Shown here piece by piece: positions 44,469 through 53,094 of a stretch of 64,000 nt of DNA. The notes under the pieces are model-generated. The model saw only the letters and a list, made by a program, of their open reading frames with translations, was not told the DNA's origin and did no database searches. Numbering within the stretch: the first letter of the stretch is position 1; the number at the start of each line of letters is the position of its first letter. The position numbers were made by a program, and so were the translations under genes. The stretch comes from Streptomyces sp. NRRL S-1022 (GTDB lineage: Bacteria; Actinomycetota; Actinomycetes; Streptomycetales; Streptomycetaceae). The DNA lies in assembly GCF_000720135.1 (NCBI RefSeq), contig NZ_JOIU01000019.1, positions 124,001 through 188,000 of the forward strand. Direction: 5' to 3'.

Positions 44469-45689
44469 ATGGGACGCCACCGACGCTCCGCCGCCGGCCG
44501 CGCCGCCACGGGCCGCGCCACGGGGGTCGGTCACGCGCAGCGCTCCGGCTCCGGAAGCGAGGACCCCTGGCTCTCGTCCGCGGGGGGACGGCAGATACCC
44601 ACGGGCATCGCGCCCTACCTGAACCCGGAGGCCTACGCCGAGGCCACCGCCAAGGCGCAGGCCTACCTGTTCGCGACGGAGGACGGCCCCGCCTCCCCCT
44701 CGGACTCCGGCTCCGGCGGGCCGTCCAGCGGCCGTCGCCGGCGCGGAGGGTCCGGCCGGCCGGTGCGCGCCGGTCTGCTCGGTGTGTCGGCGGCCGTGGC
44801 CCTCGGTACGGCCGCGGTGGCCGCCGGCGTGGTGCCGGGCCTGGGCCACTACCAGCTCGGCGGCGGGAGCCGGACCACCGGCGGCGAGCAGGTGCAGGCC
44901 CCGCGCACCCCCGGCAACACGGCCAGCGAGCAGGGCGGCACCTCGGGCAGCGCCGACAGCCCGGCCCCCACGCCCGCCGGGGGCGACGCCGGGCGCCGGA
45001 CCTCCCCGAGCCCGTCCGCCTCGGCCTCTCCCTCGGTCTCTCCCTCCGCCTCCGCCTCCACCTCTCCGTCCACCGCCCCGTCCCCCTCCGCTTCCAAGTC
45101 GGCGCCGGTGACGGCGCCCAAGCGGCCTTCCGCCACGGCGACCCCGTCGAAGAGGGCGGCCCCGAAGCCCGCGCCGAAGAAGACGCCGGCCCGGCGCGCC
45201 ACCCCGGCCGCGCCCGCCACCCCGGCCGCGTCCGCCGAGCCGAGGAGCACCCCGTCCCGTACGGCCACCAAGGCGCCGGCGCCGGCCTCGACGCCGGTGA
45301 CGGTGTCGCGGGAGGCCGCCGTCGCGGCCGAGGTGCTGAAGCTGGTCAACGAGGAGCGGGCGAAGGCCGGCCGCAGCCCGCTGGCGGCGAACTCCTCACT
45401 CACGAGGCTGGCGGAGTCGTTCAGCGACGACATGGCCGCGCGGGGCTTCTTCGACCACACCGACCCGGACGGCAGGACGCCGTGGGACCGGGCCGCGTCG
45501 GCCGGGATCACCGAACTCGGCGGCGAGAACATAGCCCGCGGCCAGGCCGACGCGGCGGCCGTGATGCAGTCCTGGATGAACAGCCCCGGCCACCGCGCCA
45601 ACATACTGAACCCCGACTTCAAGACCCTCGGCGTCGGCGTCCACTTCGGCCCGGGCGGCCCTTGGTGGACGCAGGACTTCGGGTACTGA
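44469..45689 (+). CDS. membrane-anchored CAP-domain (SCP-like) protein
   Basis: A 406-residue protein. A cytoplasmic N-terminus of about 100 residues (GRHRRSAAGRAATGRATG; GIAPYLNPEAYAEATAKAQA) precedes one membrane helix (AGLLGVSAAVALGTAAVAAG). A Pro/Ser/Thr/Ala-rich wall-spanning linker of about 140 residues follows, then a C-terminal CAP domain with GFFDHTDPDGRTPWDRA, GENIARG and MNSPGHRANILNPDFK. The conserved H, E, E/H cleft residues are present. Function is unknown; bacterial CAP proteins are extracellular and some bind or process wall or lipid. ATG 44469 with AAGGAC upstream. Confidence 0.88.
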   Translation: MGRHRRSAAGRAATGRATGVGHAQRSGSGSEDPWLSSAGGRQIPTGIAPYLNPEAYAEATAKAQAYLFATEDGPASPSDSGSGGPSSGRRRRGGSGRPVRAGLLGVSAAVALGTAAVAAGVVPGLGHYQLGGGSRTTGGEQVQAPRTPGNTASEQGGTSGSADSPAPTPAGGDAGRRTSPSPSASASPSVSPSASASTSPSTAPSPSASKSAPVTAPKRPSATATPSKRAAPKPAPKKTPARRATPAAPATPAASAEPRSTPSRTATKAPAPASTPVTVSREAAVAAEVLKLVNEERAKAGRSPLAANSSLTRLAESFSDDMAARGFFDHTDPDGRTPWDRAASAGITELGGENIARGQADAAAVMQSWMNSPGHRANILNPDFKTLGVGVHFGPGGPWWTQDFGY

Positions 45690-45772
45690 GACGCCCGCGG
45701 AACGTTCGGGTCCCGAGACGCCCGGGGACGATCGGGTACTGAGACGCCCGCGGACGTTCGGGTTCTGAGGCG
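45680..45772. repeat. 26-27 bp minisatellite at the CAP gene 3' end
   Basis: Three full copies and a partial of a unit like cgggtactgagacgcccgcg followed by gacgtt, starting at 45680, 45707, 45733 and 45759. The first copy contains the gene's own stop (ggg tac tga), so the repeat appears to be a tandem duplication of the end of the gene. Confidence 0.88.
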
Positions 45773-45945
45773 ACCCGGGCCGGGGGGCCAGGAGCCCGCC
45801 TGAGCCGTGTCCGGGCCGTCCCCGTGGAGTGGCGGAGAGCCTGGCGGGCGCATGCCCGTCCGATGGTGACTCACAGTCACCATCGAGATGCGCGGCCGCA
45901 CATCTGCCCCTACCGTCGCAGGTGCGGACCAATCAGGGAGTGGAC

Positions 45946-46740
45946 ATGAGCCGAACCCAGCGCATCAGGACCCGCAGCACAGTCCGTACGCGGCCGTCGA
46001 GGATCGGATCCCGCAGCGTGACGGCATCGACGGTGCGCACCCCGACGGTACCCGGACCCCAGTCGCCCCGGCGGGCGCCGGCCCCTGAGCGGATTCTCCC
46101 GCACGCTCCCCCACCGCGCCGGTCCGCCCGCGTGCGCATCGTCGAGACCAACCCGTGGTCGGTCACGGTGATGAGTTTCCTCTTCCTGGGCGGGCTGGGG
46201 GCGGGTGCCCTCGGCTCGGTGCTCACCGCGTCGGTCGTTCTGGACGTCCTGATCCCGGGCGCGTGGCCGACGCCCTCCGTGACGCTGTACGTCGCCGCCG
46301 TGGTCGTCACCCTGGAGGTCTTCCTGGGCACCGCCCTGGCATGTCTGTGCAGCTTCATGTACAACTACACCGCCCAGTTCAGCGGCGGTGTCGAGGTGGC
46401 CCTGACCGATGATCCGGGCGGTGCGGCACCGGCCGCCCGGGCGCTCCGGCTCATGACGCGACTGCACACCCGCGTCCTGCAGCGGCTGCACGCCCGTCTT
46501 CCGGTCGACCTCACCGCCGCGGGGCGCCTCTCCCGGCTGCGTCACGGCGACACCCTCCGGCCCGGTGCCGAAGCCGGCCGGCTCCCCGCCCGCCGCAGCC
46601 TCCGGTCCGGGCTCCCACCCGGGCAGTCCGGGGGCGGGAAGACGGCCGCGGACCCGTCCCGTGCCCCCCTCACGCCCGGTCTCGCGGGCAACCGAGGGGA
46701 CCTGGATGAAAGCGGGCGAAGAGCGAAGCCGCCCGGGTGA
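45946..46740 (+). CDS. DUF3566-family membrane protein
   Basis: A 264-residue protein with an Arg/Ser/Thr-rich N-terminus, then a two-helix domain: RVRIVETNPWSVTVMSFLFL and VTLYVAAVVVTLEVFLGTAL, ending CSFMYNYTAQFSGGVEVALTDD, the DUF3566 signature. A long Arg/Pro-rich C-terminal tail follows that is not part of the family. DUF3566 proteins of mycobacteria have been linked to cell-wall growth and division, but the function here is unknown. ATG 45946 with AGGGAG upstream. Confidence 0.8.
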   Translation: MSRTQRIRTRSTVRTRPSRIGSRSVTASTVRTPTVPGPQSPRRAPAPERILPHAPPPRRSARVRIVETNPWSVTVMSFLFLGGLGAGALGSVLTASVVLDVLIPGAWPTPSVTLYVAAVVVTLEVFLGTALACLCSFMYNYTAQFSGGVEVALTDDPGGAAPAARALRLMTRLHTRVLQRLHARLPVDLTAAGRLSRLRHGDTLRPGAEAGRLPARRSLRSGLPPGQSGGGKTAADPSRAPLTPGLAGNRGDLDESGRRAKPPG

Positions 46741-46891
46741 AACCGGACCGCTCTCCGGCGCCGTCGGCCGTCGGGCCCGGCCGCGGCCCGAGCCCCAGCC
46801 CGCGGCGTTGACCGCGACGCCGGCCGCTCACCCGCCGCGGGCCGGGACCGGCCCGCCCCTCCTCCGGGCACCGAGCCCGCTCGCGGGAGGG

Positions 46892-47476
46892 TTACGCGGC
46901 GGCGCGGCCGCGGGTGAAGATCTTCGCCGTCTCGGCCACCCGGCGGCCCAGGTGCTCGGCGGTGGCCACGTCGGCCTTGTGGACACCCTCCGGGCCCTGG
47001 TCGTTGTTGCTCTGGGCGGCGGCGCCGGCGAAGAAGCCGAGGCGGTTGAGGTCGTTCTCGGAGGCGGTGCTGCTGTTCCAGCCGGGGAGCAGACCGAGGT
47101 TGACCCAGTGCATGCCGTGCTGGGCGGCGAGCGTCTGGAAGAACTGCAGGGTGTGCAGCTTGTCGCCGCTCTTGGAGGCGGAGTTGGTGAAGCCGGCGGC
47201 CAGCTTGTCCTGCCAGTCCTGGCCGAACCAGCGCTTGGAGCTGGCCTCGGCGAAGACGTGGAAGGCGCCGGAGGCGGTGCCCATGTAGGTGGGCGAGCCG
47301 AACACGATCGCGTCGGAGCGGTCCAGCGTCTCCCACTGCTCCTCGGTGATCTCGTCGACCTTGATCAGGTGCACCTCCGCTCCCGCGTCGAGGGCGCCGG
47401 CGCGCACGGCCTCGGCGAGCACGGCGGTGTGGCCGTAGCCGGAGTGGTAGGCGATGGAGACGACGGGCGTGGTCAT
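46892..47476 (-). CDS. flavodoxin-fold NAD(P)H-dependent oxidoreductase
   Basis: A 194-residue WrbA/flavodoxin-type FMN protein. It starts MTTPVVSIAYHSGYGHTAVL, the phosphate-binding loop S-x-x-G-x-T, and has DAIVFGSPTYMGTASGAFHV and AGFTNSASKSGDKLHTLQFF as in quinone reductases of this group. Likely reduces quinones or similar electrophiles. It is divergent from an HxlR regulator with a palindrome in the shared promoter, a common arrangement for electrophile- or quinone-responsive pairs. Confidence 0.9.
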   Translation of the reverse strand: MTTPVVSIAYHSGYGHTAVLAEAVRAGALDAGAEVHLIKVDEITEEQWETLDRSDAIVFGSPTYMGTASGAFHVFAEASSKRWFGQDWQDKLAAGFTNSASKSGDKLHTLQFFQTLAAQHGMHWVNLGLLPGWNSSTASENDLNRLGFFAGAAAQSNNDQGPEGVHKADVATAEHLGRRVAETAKIFTRGRAAA

Positions 47477-47553
47477 GCGGACTCCTCGGAAAAGAGCAAG
47501 GGAAGGCGGCAGCTCGGCGGAGCGAGCGGCTCGTAAGCGATGACGAAAGGAAA

Positions 47554-47574
47554 GCACTAACTTCTGGTTAGTGC
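47554..47574. promoter_or_regulatory. HxlR-type operator between divergent genes
   Basis: gcactaac-ttctg-gttagtgc, a perfect 8-bp inverted repeat with a 5-base spacer, 40 bases before the HxlR ATG and about 80 before the reductase ATG. Confidence 0.65.
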
Positions 47575-47613
47575 AACCTGGCAGTGAGCGCTGCGCGGGC
47601 GTACTCTGCTGCT

Positions 47614-48009
47614 ATGAGCGCCACCACCCAGGACCAGGACGACCTCGCCTACAACGTCTTCGCCAAGGCCTGCCCCTCGCGCGTCACGCTGGAGCACGTC
47701 ACGGGCCGCTGGGGCGGGCTGACGCTCGGCGCGCTGTACGAGGGCTCGCTGCGCTTCAACGAGCTGCGCCGGCGCGTCGACGGGGTGAGCGAGAAGATGC
47801 TGTCCCAGACGCTGCACGCGCTGGAGCGCGACGGCCTGGTGCACCGCGAGGCCCAGCCGACCAACCCGCCCCGCGTGGACTACGAGCTGACGCCCCTCGG
47901 TCGGCAGGTCGCCGAACGGCTGCTGGCGCTCATCCACTGCGTGGAGGGCGCGATGGACGACGTCCTGGCGTCCCGCGCGCGTTACGACGAGACGCGCGGC
48001 GCCCTCTGA
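47614..48009 (+). CDS. HxlR-family transcriptional regulator
   Basis: A 131-residue winged-helix regulator: [51 protein letters not shown] and [16 protein letters not shown] are the family signatures. The Cys near residue 20 ([14 protein letters not shown]) is the position used for redox or electrophile sensing in HypR/YodB-type members. It probably controls itself and the divergent reductase through the palindrome. ATG 47614; its 3' end overlaps mutM by 28 bases tail-to-tail. Confidence 0.9.
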   Translation: MSATTQDQDDLAYNVFAKACPSRVTLEHVTGRWGGLTLGALYEGSLRFNELRRRVDGVSEKMLSQTLHALERDGLVHREAQPTNPPRVDYELTPLGRQVAERLLALIHCVEGAMDDVLASRARYDETRGAL

Positions 48010-48842
48010 CACTTCGGGCAGAAGTAGCTGGACCGGTTCATCCAGGGGCGGCGCCGCATGGGGGTGCCGCAGCGCTTGCAGGGCAGGCCCTCGCGGCCGT
48101 ACGCGTCCAGGGAGCGGTCGAAGTAGCCGGACTCGCCGTTGACGTTGACGTACAGGCTGTCGAAGCTGGTGCCGCCGACGGCGAGGGCCGCGTTCATCAC
48201 GTCCCGGATGTGCCCGAGCAGCTCCGCCGTGGCCGGGCGGGTGAAGGTGGCCGTCGGGCGTTCGTAGTGCAGGCGGGCGCGCCACAGGGCCTCGTCCGCG
48301 TAGATGTTGCCGACCCCGCTGATCAGCGACTGGTCCAGCAGGGCCCGCTTGATGGTGGTCCGCTTGCGGCGCAGCGCCTGGTGGAAGGCCTCGTCGTCGA
48401 AGAGCGGGTCGAGGGGGTCGCGGGCGATGTGCGCGATGACGTCGGGCAGGCCCTCGGGGGTGTTGTCGTGCAGCGACAGACCGCCGAAGGTGCGCTGGTC
48501 GACGAAGCGGAGTTCGGTGCCGACGGTGTCGGCGAACCGGACCCGGATGCGCAGGTGCTTCTCGTCCGGCGCCTCGTGCGGCTGGACCAGCAGCTGGCCG
48601 CTCATGCCGAGGTGGGCGAGGACGGACTGGTTCGTCTCCTCCAGCGGCAGCCAGAGATACTTGCCGCGCCGCCGGGGGGTGCCGATGTGGTGCCCCTTGA
48701 GCCGGTGCGCGAAGTCCTCCGGGCCGGCGACGTGCCGGCGCACGGCACGCGGGTGCAGCACCTCGGTCTCGGCGACGGTCCGGTGCGCGACCCAGCGCTC
48801 CAGGCCCCGCCGGACGACCTCGACCTCGGGCAACTCGGGCAT
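47982..48842 (-). CDS. mutM: formamidopyrimidine-DNA glycosylase
   Basis: A 286-residue base-excision repair glycosylase/AP lyase for 8-oxoguanine and formamidopyrimidines. The catalytic P1-E2 is in [18 protein letters not shown]; the H2TH part has [20 protein letters not shown]; the C-terminal zinc finger is [20 protein letters not shown] followed by CPKC. Start ATG 48842. Downstream of rnc by 91 bases, as in other actinobacteria. Confidence 0.96.
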   Translation of the reverse strand: MPELPEVEVVRRGLERWVAHRTVAETEVLHPRAVRRHVAGPEDFAHRLKGHHIGTPRRRGKYLWLPLEETNQSVLAHLGMSGQLLVQPHEAPDEKHLRIRVRFADTVGTELRFVDQRTFGGLSLHDNTPEGLPDVIAHIARDPLDPLFDDEAFHQALRRKRTTIKRALLDQSLISGVGNIYADEALWRARLHYERPTATFTRPATAELLGHIRDVMNAALAVGGTSFDSLYVNVNGESGYFDRSLDAYGREGLPCKRCGTPMRRRPWMNRSSYFCPKCQRAPRVSS

Positions 48843-48933
48843 CGGGCCCCCTGTCAGAACCGTACGGACCGGTGGACGAACCGAGCGCCCGTCCCGGCGT
48901 CGACGGCCGGGCGGGCGCTCGCGTCCTGCTTGC

Positions 48934-49785
48934 TCAGGCGGTGGCGGACGACGGGTCTCCGCCCGCGAGGGCTTCGTCGGCCGTCTCCCTCACGGGTTCC
49001 TCGGCCGGCTCCTTGGCCGCCGTGGCCGCCTCCTTGGCCGCCTCGGCCCGCTCGTCCGCGGCGGCCCGGATGGACCGCCAGGCGGACTCGGCGGCTTGCT
49101 GCTCCGCCTCCTTCTTGCTGCGGCCGGTGCCGGTGCCGTACGAGACGCCTCCGACGCGGGCGGCAGCAGTGAAGGTCTTCTCGTGGTCGGGGCCGGTCTC
49201 CGTGACCAGGTACTCGGGCACGCCGAGCCCCTCGATCGCGGTCAGCTCCTGGAGCGACGTCTTCCAGTCCAGGCCGGCGCCCAGGTTGGAGGACTTCTCG
49301 ATCAGCGGGTCGAACAGGCGGTGCACCAGTTCGGAGGCCGCGTCGAGGCCCTGGTCGAGATAGACCGCACCGATCACCGCTTCCAGGGTGTCGGCGAGGA
49401 TGGATGCCTTGTCCCGGCCGCCCGTGCCCTCTTCACCCCGGCCGAGCCGGATGAAGGCGCCCAGGTCGAGACCGCGACCCACTTCCGCCAGCGCACGCGA
49501 GTTGACCACCGCGGCCCGCAACTTGGCCAGCTGGCCTTCGGGCAGGTCGGGGTGGGTGCGGTACAGCGTGTCCGTGACGACGAGGCCGAGCACGGAGTCT
49601 CCGAGGAACTCCAGCCGCTCGTTCGTCGGCAGACCGCCGTTCTCGTACGCGTAGGAACGGTGGGTCAGCGCACGCACCAGAAGGGCGGACTCCAGCTGAT
49701 AGCCGAGCCGCCCTTCCAGAAGCGTGTGGGACGAGGCCTGGTTGTCCGCTGAGTTCTTCTTCGGCGTGGACACAGTGCCTCTCAC
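48934..49785 (-). CDS. rnc: ribonuclease III
   Basis: A 283-residue double-strand-specific RNase, known in S. coelicolor as AbsB, a global regulator of antibiotic production. Catalytic signature: [20 protein letters not shown], then [19 protein letters not shown]. The C-terminal dsRNA-binding domain ([36 protein letters not shown]) is followed by an acidic Ala/Glu-rich tail. The GTG at 49785 ([10 protein letters not shown]) corresponds to the known start and lies 7 bases after the rpmF stop. Confidence 0.96.
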   Translation of the reverse strand: MRGTVSTPKKNSADNQASSHTLLEGRLGYQLESALLVRALTHRSYAYENGGLPTNERLEFLGDSVLGLVVTDTLYRTHPDLPEGQLAKLRAAVVNSRALAEVGRGLDLGAFIRLGRGEEGTGGRDKASILADTLEAVIGAVYLDQGLDAASELVHRLFDPLIEKSSNLGAGLDWKTSLQELTAIEGLGVPEYLVTETGPDHEKTFTAAARVGGVSYGTGTGRSKKEAEQQAAESAWRSIRAAADERAEAAKEAATAAKEPAEEPVRETADEALAGGDPSSATA

Positions 49786-49792
49786 CAGCCGC

Positions 49793-49966
49793 TCAGACCT
49801 CGAGGACCTGGCGCTTGTTGTAGGTGCCGCACGACGGGCACGCGATGTGCTGCTGCTTGGGCTCGTGGCAGCGCTCGCACGCAACCAGGGTGGGGACCGC
49901 AGCCTTCCACTGCGACCGGCGGTGGCGCGTGTTGCTGCGCGACATCTTCCGCTTCGGAACAGCCAC
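49793..49966 (-). CDS. rpmF: 50S ribosomal protein L32
   Basis: A 57-residue protein beginning [20 protein letters not shown], with two C-x2-C zinc motifs (CERC and CPSC) around residues 31-46. The GTG at 49966 has AGGAG eight bases upstream and follows the DUF177 stop by two bases, a near-universal pairing. Confidence 0.97.
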   Translation of the reverse strand: MAVPKRKMSRSNTRHRRSQWKAAVPTLVACERCHEPKQQHIACPSCGTYNKRQVLEV

Positions 49967-49968
49967 GG

Positions 49969-50613
49969 CTACTTCTCCTGCTTCTCGTCGACGCCCGCTT
50001 CGGCGCCGCTCATCTCGTCCTTCTCGCCGTCCGTCGTCGAACCGGCGAGTCCCTGCAAAGCCGCCCAACGGATGTCGACGGCGTCATGGTGGTGGTCCGG
50101 GTCGTCCGCGAGCCGCACTCCGCACTCGGAGCACAGGCCCGGGCAGTCGTCCTGGCACACCGGCTGCATCGGCAGTGCGAGCACCACCGCATCACGCAGC
50201 ACGGGTTCGAGGTCGAACAGGCCGTCCTCGATGAAGAACCTGTCCTCGTCGTCCTCGGCGTCGTCGCCCGGTTCCGCGATCACACGGCCCCGGTCGTCGG
50301 CGTCAGGGTACGAGAACAGCTCCTGGAAGTCCGCTTCGAGCTCCAGCTCGACCGGCTCCAGACACCTTACGCACTCCCCCTCGGCCGCTGCACGGGCGGT
50401 GCCTGTGACAAGCACCCCTTCCAGGACCGACTCGAGGCGGAGGTCGAGTTCCACCGGGGCGCCCTCCGGCACTCCGATGACCCCCTGGATGCCGAGATCC
50501 CTCGGAGCGTCGATCTCGCGGGTCAGGCGCTGCAGCGCGCCAGGACGCCGACCCAGCTCGTGCGTATCGAACACGAGGGGGTTGCGGTGGTCGAGGCGGG
50601 CGTTGGAAGCCAT
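49969..50613 (-). CDS. DUF177/YceD-family protein
   Basis: A 214-residue acidic protein with the DUF177 core: [20 protein letters not shown], the acidic [20 protein letters not shown], then [20 protein letters not shown] and the Cys cluster [13 protein letters not shown] that probably binds zinc. It is implicated in 23S rRNA or 50S accumulation in other organisms; here the link to rpmF is by position. Start ATG 50613. Confidence 0.93.
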   Translation of the reverse strand: MASNARLDHRNPLVFDTHELGRRPGALQRLTREIDAPRDLGIQGVIGVPEGAPVELDLRLESVLEGVLVTGTARAAAEGECVRCLEPVELELEADFQELFSYPDADDRGRVIAEPGDDAEDDEDRFFIEDGLFDLEPVLRDAVVLALPMQPVCQDDCPGLCSECGVRLADDPDHHHDAVDIRWAALQGLAGSTTDGEKDEMSGAEAGVDEKQEK

Positions 50614-50742
50614 TCCTGCTTTCGATCTGCGAACTCGGAGGGACGCCGCCCGCAGGTGTTCCGGGCAGCGGCGATCGCGGATATACGCGCGACCGAAGAG
50701 CCAGGATACTTGACCTTTCGCTCAGCGCCCAATCCGGTGCGG

Positions 50743-51843
50743 CTACAGGCCCCGGCCCTGCTCGTACGCCCTCAGCTGCTCCGCGCTGATCATGCTCGTG
50801 TCGAAGAGGCTGGTCTCGTCGAGGGCGTAGCCCTGCTGCGGGTCCTCCTGCCGGCCCTGCTGCTGGGGCTGCTGGGGCTGGGGCTGGTGCGACCCGTGGG
50901 TCTGCTGCGGGTCGTAGGCGGCCTGCTGGGGCTCGTAGCCGGGGTACGCGTAGGGGTCGGCCTGCTGGTAGCCGTACGGGTCCTGCTGCGGGGCGTACTC
51001 CGGCTGCCGCGGGAAGCCCCCGTACGGGTCCGGCTGCTGCTCGTAGCCGTAGGCGGGCTGCGGGGCGTACGACGGCTGGGCCGGCTCCGGCCGCTCCTGC
51101 TGCCGTTCCGCCGCGCGGTCGCTGTCCGCGAGGGCGGCGAGGTCGGCGAGGTAGTCGGCGTCACTGGAGTGCTGGAAGGTCGTTGTGTCGTCGGCGAGGG
51201 CGCCGAGGTCGTCGGTGGCGATCCGGCCGTGCAGCTTCTGCCGGCCGCGGCCGACGGCCTCCAGGGTCTTGGCGAGGACCGCCTCGAAGGCGCCGAGCTT
51301 GGCGTCGACGTACTGGTCGGCGTTCTGGCGCAGGGTCTGCGGGTCGTGGCTGCGCTCGGGGGCGTCGTCGTCCTCGTAGCCGTTCTCGTCCAGGCCGGGG
51401 CCGGTGCCGAGGAGCTTCTCGCGGCCGCGGCCGACGGAGCCGAGGGTCTTGGTGAGGACGACCTCGAAGTTGGCGAGCTTGGAGTCGACGTAGTCGTCGG
51501 CCTCGGCGCGGATCTCCTCGGCCTCCTGGCGGGCCTCGGCGAGGATCCGGTCGGCCTCGGCCTGGGAGCGGCGGGCGATCTCGGTGTCGGAGATCAGCGA
51601 ACCGCGCTCCGCGTGCGCGTTCTCGATGATCCGCTCGGCCTCCAGCCGGGCCTGCTCGACCATCTGCTCACGGCCGCCGATCAGCTCCTGCGCCTGGGCG
51701 AGGGAGCCGGGCAGCGCCTGGCGCAGCTCTTCGAGCATCGCGAGCAGCTCGGCGCGGTTGACCACGCACGACGCCGACATGGGCATGGACCGGGCGCCCG
51801 AGACCGTGGAGACGATCTCGTCGAGCTTCTTCTGCACGTCCAC
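50743..51843 (-). CDS. DivIVA-like coiled-coil cell-division protein
   Basis: A 366-residue protein. The first 25 residues resemble the DivIVA-like start (MDVQKKLDEIVSTVSGARSM), followed by long Glu/Arg/Ala coiled coils (EQARLEAERIIENAHAERGS; EADRILAEARQEAEEIRAEA). Two similar segments (YVDSKLANFEVVLTKTLGSV and YVDAKLGAFEAVLAKTLEAV) suggest an internal duplication. The last 130 residues are Gln/Pro/Tyr-rich and disordered. Comparable mycobacterial SepIVA acts in septation and envelope growth; here the role is inferred. GTG start at 51843. Confidence 0.85.
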   Translation of the reverse strand: MDVQKKLDEIVSTVSGARSMPMSASCVVNRAELLAMLEELRQALPGSLAQAQELIGGREQMVEQARLEAERIIENAHAERGSLISDTEIARRSQAEADRILAEARQEAEEIRAEADDYVDSKLANFEVVLTKTLGSVGRGREKLLGTGPGLDENGYEDDDAPERSHDPQTLRQNADQYVDAKLGAFEAVLAKTLEAVGRGRQKLHGRIATDDLGALADDTTTFQHSSDADYLADLAALADSDRAAERQQERPEPAQPSYAPQPAYGYEQQPDPYGGFPRQPEYAPQQDPYGYQQADPYAYPGYEPQQAAYDPQQTHGSHQPQPQQPQQQGRQEDPQQGYALDETSLFDTSMISAEQLRAYEQGRGL

Positions 51844-51900
51844 CTGTGCTCGCCACTCTCTACAGCCGGGTTGGAGACGGACGGGACGACTGTAGCCCCA

Positions 51901-52380
51901 TCAGTCCTTGCGCAGGCGTTCGTTCAGGGCCTCCATCACGGGGGCGGGCACCAGGTGGGAGACGTCGCCGCCCCAGGCCGCGACCTCCTTGACGAGGGAG
52001 GAGGAGAGGAAGCTGTAGGTGGGGTTGGTGGGCACGAACAGCGTTTCGACGCCGGTGAGGCCGACGTTCATCTGGGCCATCTGGAGTTCGTAGTCGAAGT
52101 CGCTGACGGCGCGCAGGCCCTTGACGATGGCGGGGATGTCGCGCTGCTTGCAGAAGTCGACGAGGAGGCCGTGGAAGGCCTCGACCCGGACGTTGGTGTA
52201 GTCGGTGGTGACCTGGCGGATCAGCTCGATCCGCTCCTCGATCTCGAACAGGCCCTTCTTGGACTTGTTGATCATCACCGCGACGTAGACCTCGTCATAG
52301 AGACGGGAGGCCCGGGCGATGATGTCGAGGTGTCCGTTGGTGATCGGGTCGAACGACCCGGGACAGACGGCGCGGCGCAC
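51901..52380 (-). CDS. coaD: phosphopantetheine adenylyltransferase
   Basis: Makes dephospho-CoA in coenzyme A synthesis. The 159-residue protein (from GTG 52380, with GAGGGAT upstream, the family length) has the nucleotidyltransferase motif PGSFDPITNGHLDIIARAS, KGLRAVSDFDYELQMAQMN and TYSFLSSSLVKEVA. An ATG at 52410 overlapping the rsmD stop (ATGA) is a possible alternative, adding ten residues. Confidence 0.95.
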   Translation of the reverse strand: MRRAVCPGSFDPITNGHLDIIARASRLYDEVYVAVMINKSKKGLFEIEERIELIRQVTTDYTNVRVEAFHGLLVDFCKQRDIPAIVKGLRAVSDFDYELQMAQMNVGLTGVETLFVPTNPTYSFLSSSLVKEVAAWGGDVSHLVPAPVMEALNERLRKD

Positions 52381-52406
52381 TTGTGATCCCTCGCTCTCCG
52401 GTCCGG

Positions 52407-52994
52407 TCATCGTGCGTCTTCGCACGTAGAGGCGGCGCGACCGTACCAAAACGTTCCCTCGCCGTAGCGACGGGACTTGATCGCCTCGAAACCGTCCGGC
52501 CAGTGGAATGCGCCGCCTCTGGTGCTGCGCTCCACGGTGACGAGCGCTTGCTCAGCGAGCCAGCCTTCCGAGGCGAGTGTGAGCAGAATCTCCCGAAGAT
52601 CGTCGTCCGTGACGGCGTACGGCGGGTCGAGAAAGACCAGGTCGTACGGCGCCTCCGGGGCGGGCTGGCGGATGATCTGTTCCGCTTTGCCCGCTCTGAC
52701 CTCGGCGCCGGGCAGGCCCAGGCTCCGCACGTTCTCCCTCACGATCCGCGCGGCGCGGGCGTCCGCCTCGACCAGCAGGGTGTGGCCCGCGCCCCGGGAC
52801 AGGGCCTCCAGGCCCACGGCGCCCGAGCCGGCGTAGAGGTCGAGGACCCGCTCGCCGTCCAGGGGGCCGCCGAGGAGGGACTGCCAGGTGGAGAAGAGAC
52901 CTTCGCGGGCACGGTCTGACGTCGGCCGGGTTCCGGTGCCGGGCGGTACCGCGAGGCGACGGCCTCCTGCCCTGCCGGCGATCACGCGGGTCAT
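52407..52994 (-). CDS. rsmD: 16S rRNA (guanine966-N2)-methyltransferase RsmD
   Basis: A 195-residue enzyme with N-terminal MTRVIAGRAGGRRLAVPPG, SAM motif VLDLYAGSGAVGLEALSRG, and the catalytic N-methyltransferase motif DPPY in DLVFLDPPYAV. It is upstream of coaD and downstream of recG, the common bacterial order. The ATG at 52994 gives the normal family length; an upstream frame extension is not conserved. Confidence 0.95.
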   Translation of the reverse strand: MTRVIAGRAGGRRLAVPPGTGTRPTSDRAREGLFSTWQSLLGGPLDGERVLDLYAGSGAVGLEALSRGAGHTLLVEADARAARIVRENVRSLGLPGAEVRAGKAEQIIRQPAPEAPYDLVFLDPPYAVTDDDLREILLTLASEGWLAEQALVTVERSTRGGAFHWPDGFEAIKSRRYGEGTFWYGRAASTCEDAR

Positions 52995-53094
52995 CTTCAG
53001 TCCTTGTCCGGGGGTGGTTAGGGATTCAGTCTGGCAGGCGGTCCGTCGTGGTCGCCCGCGAGGTGGCCCGCGTCCCCCTCGGGGACGCGGCACC

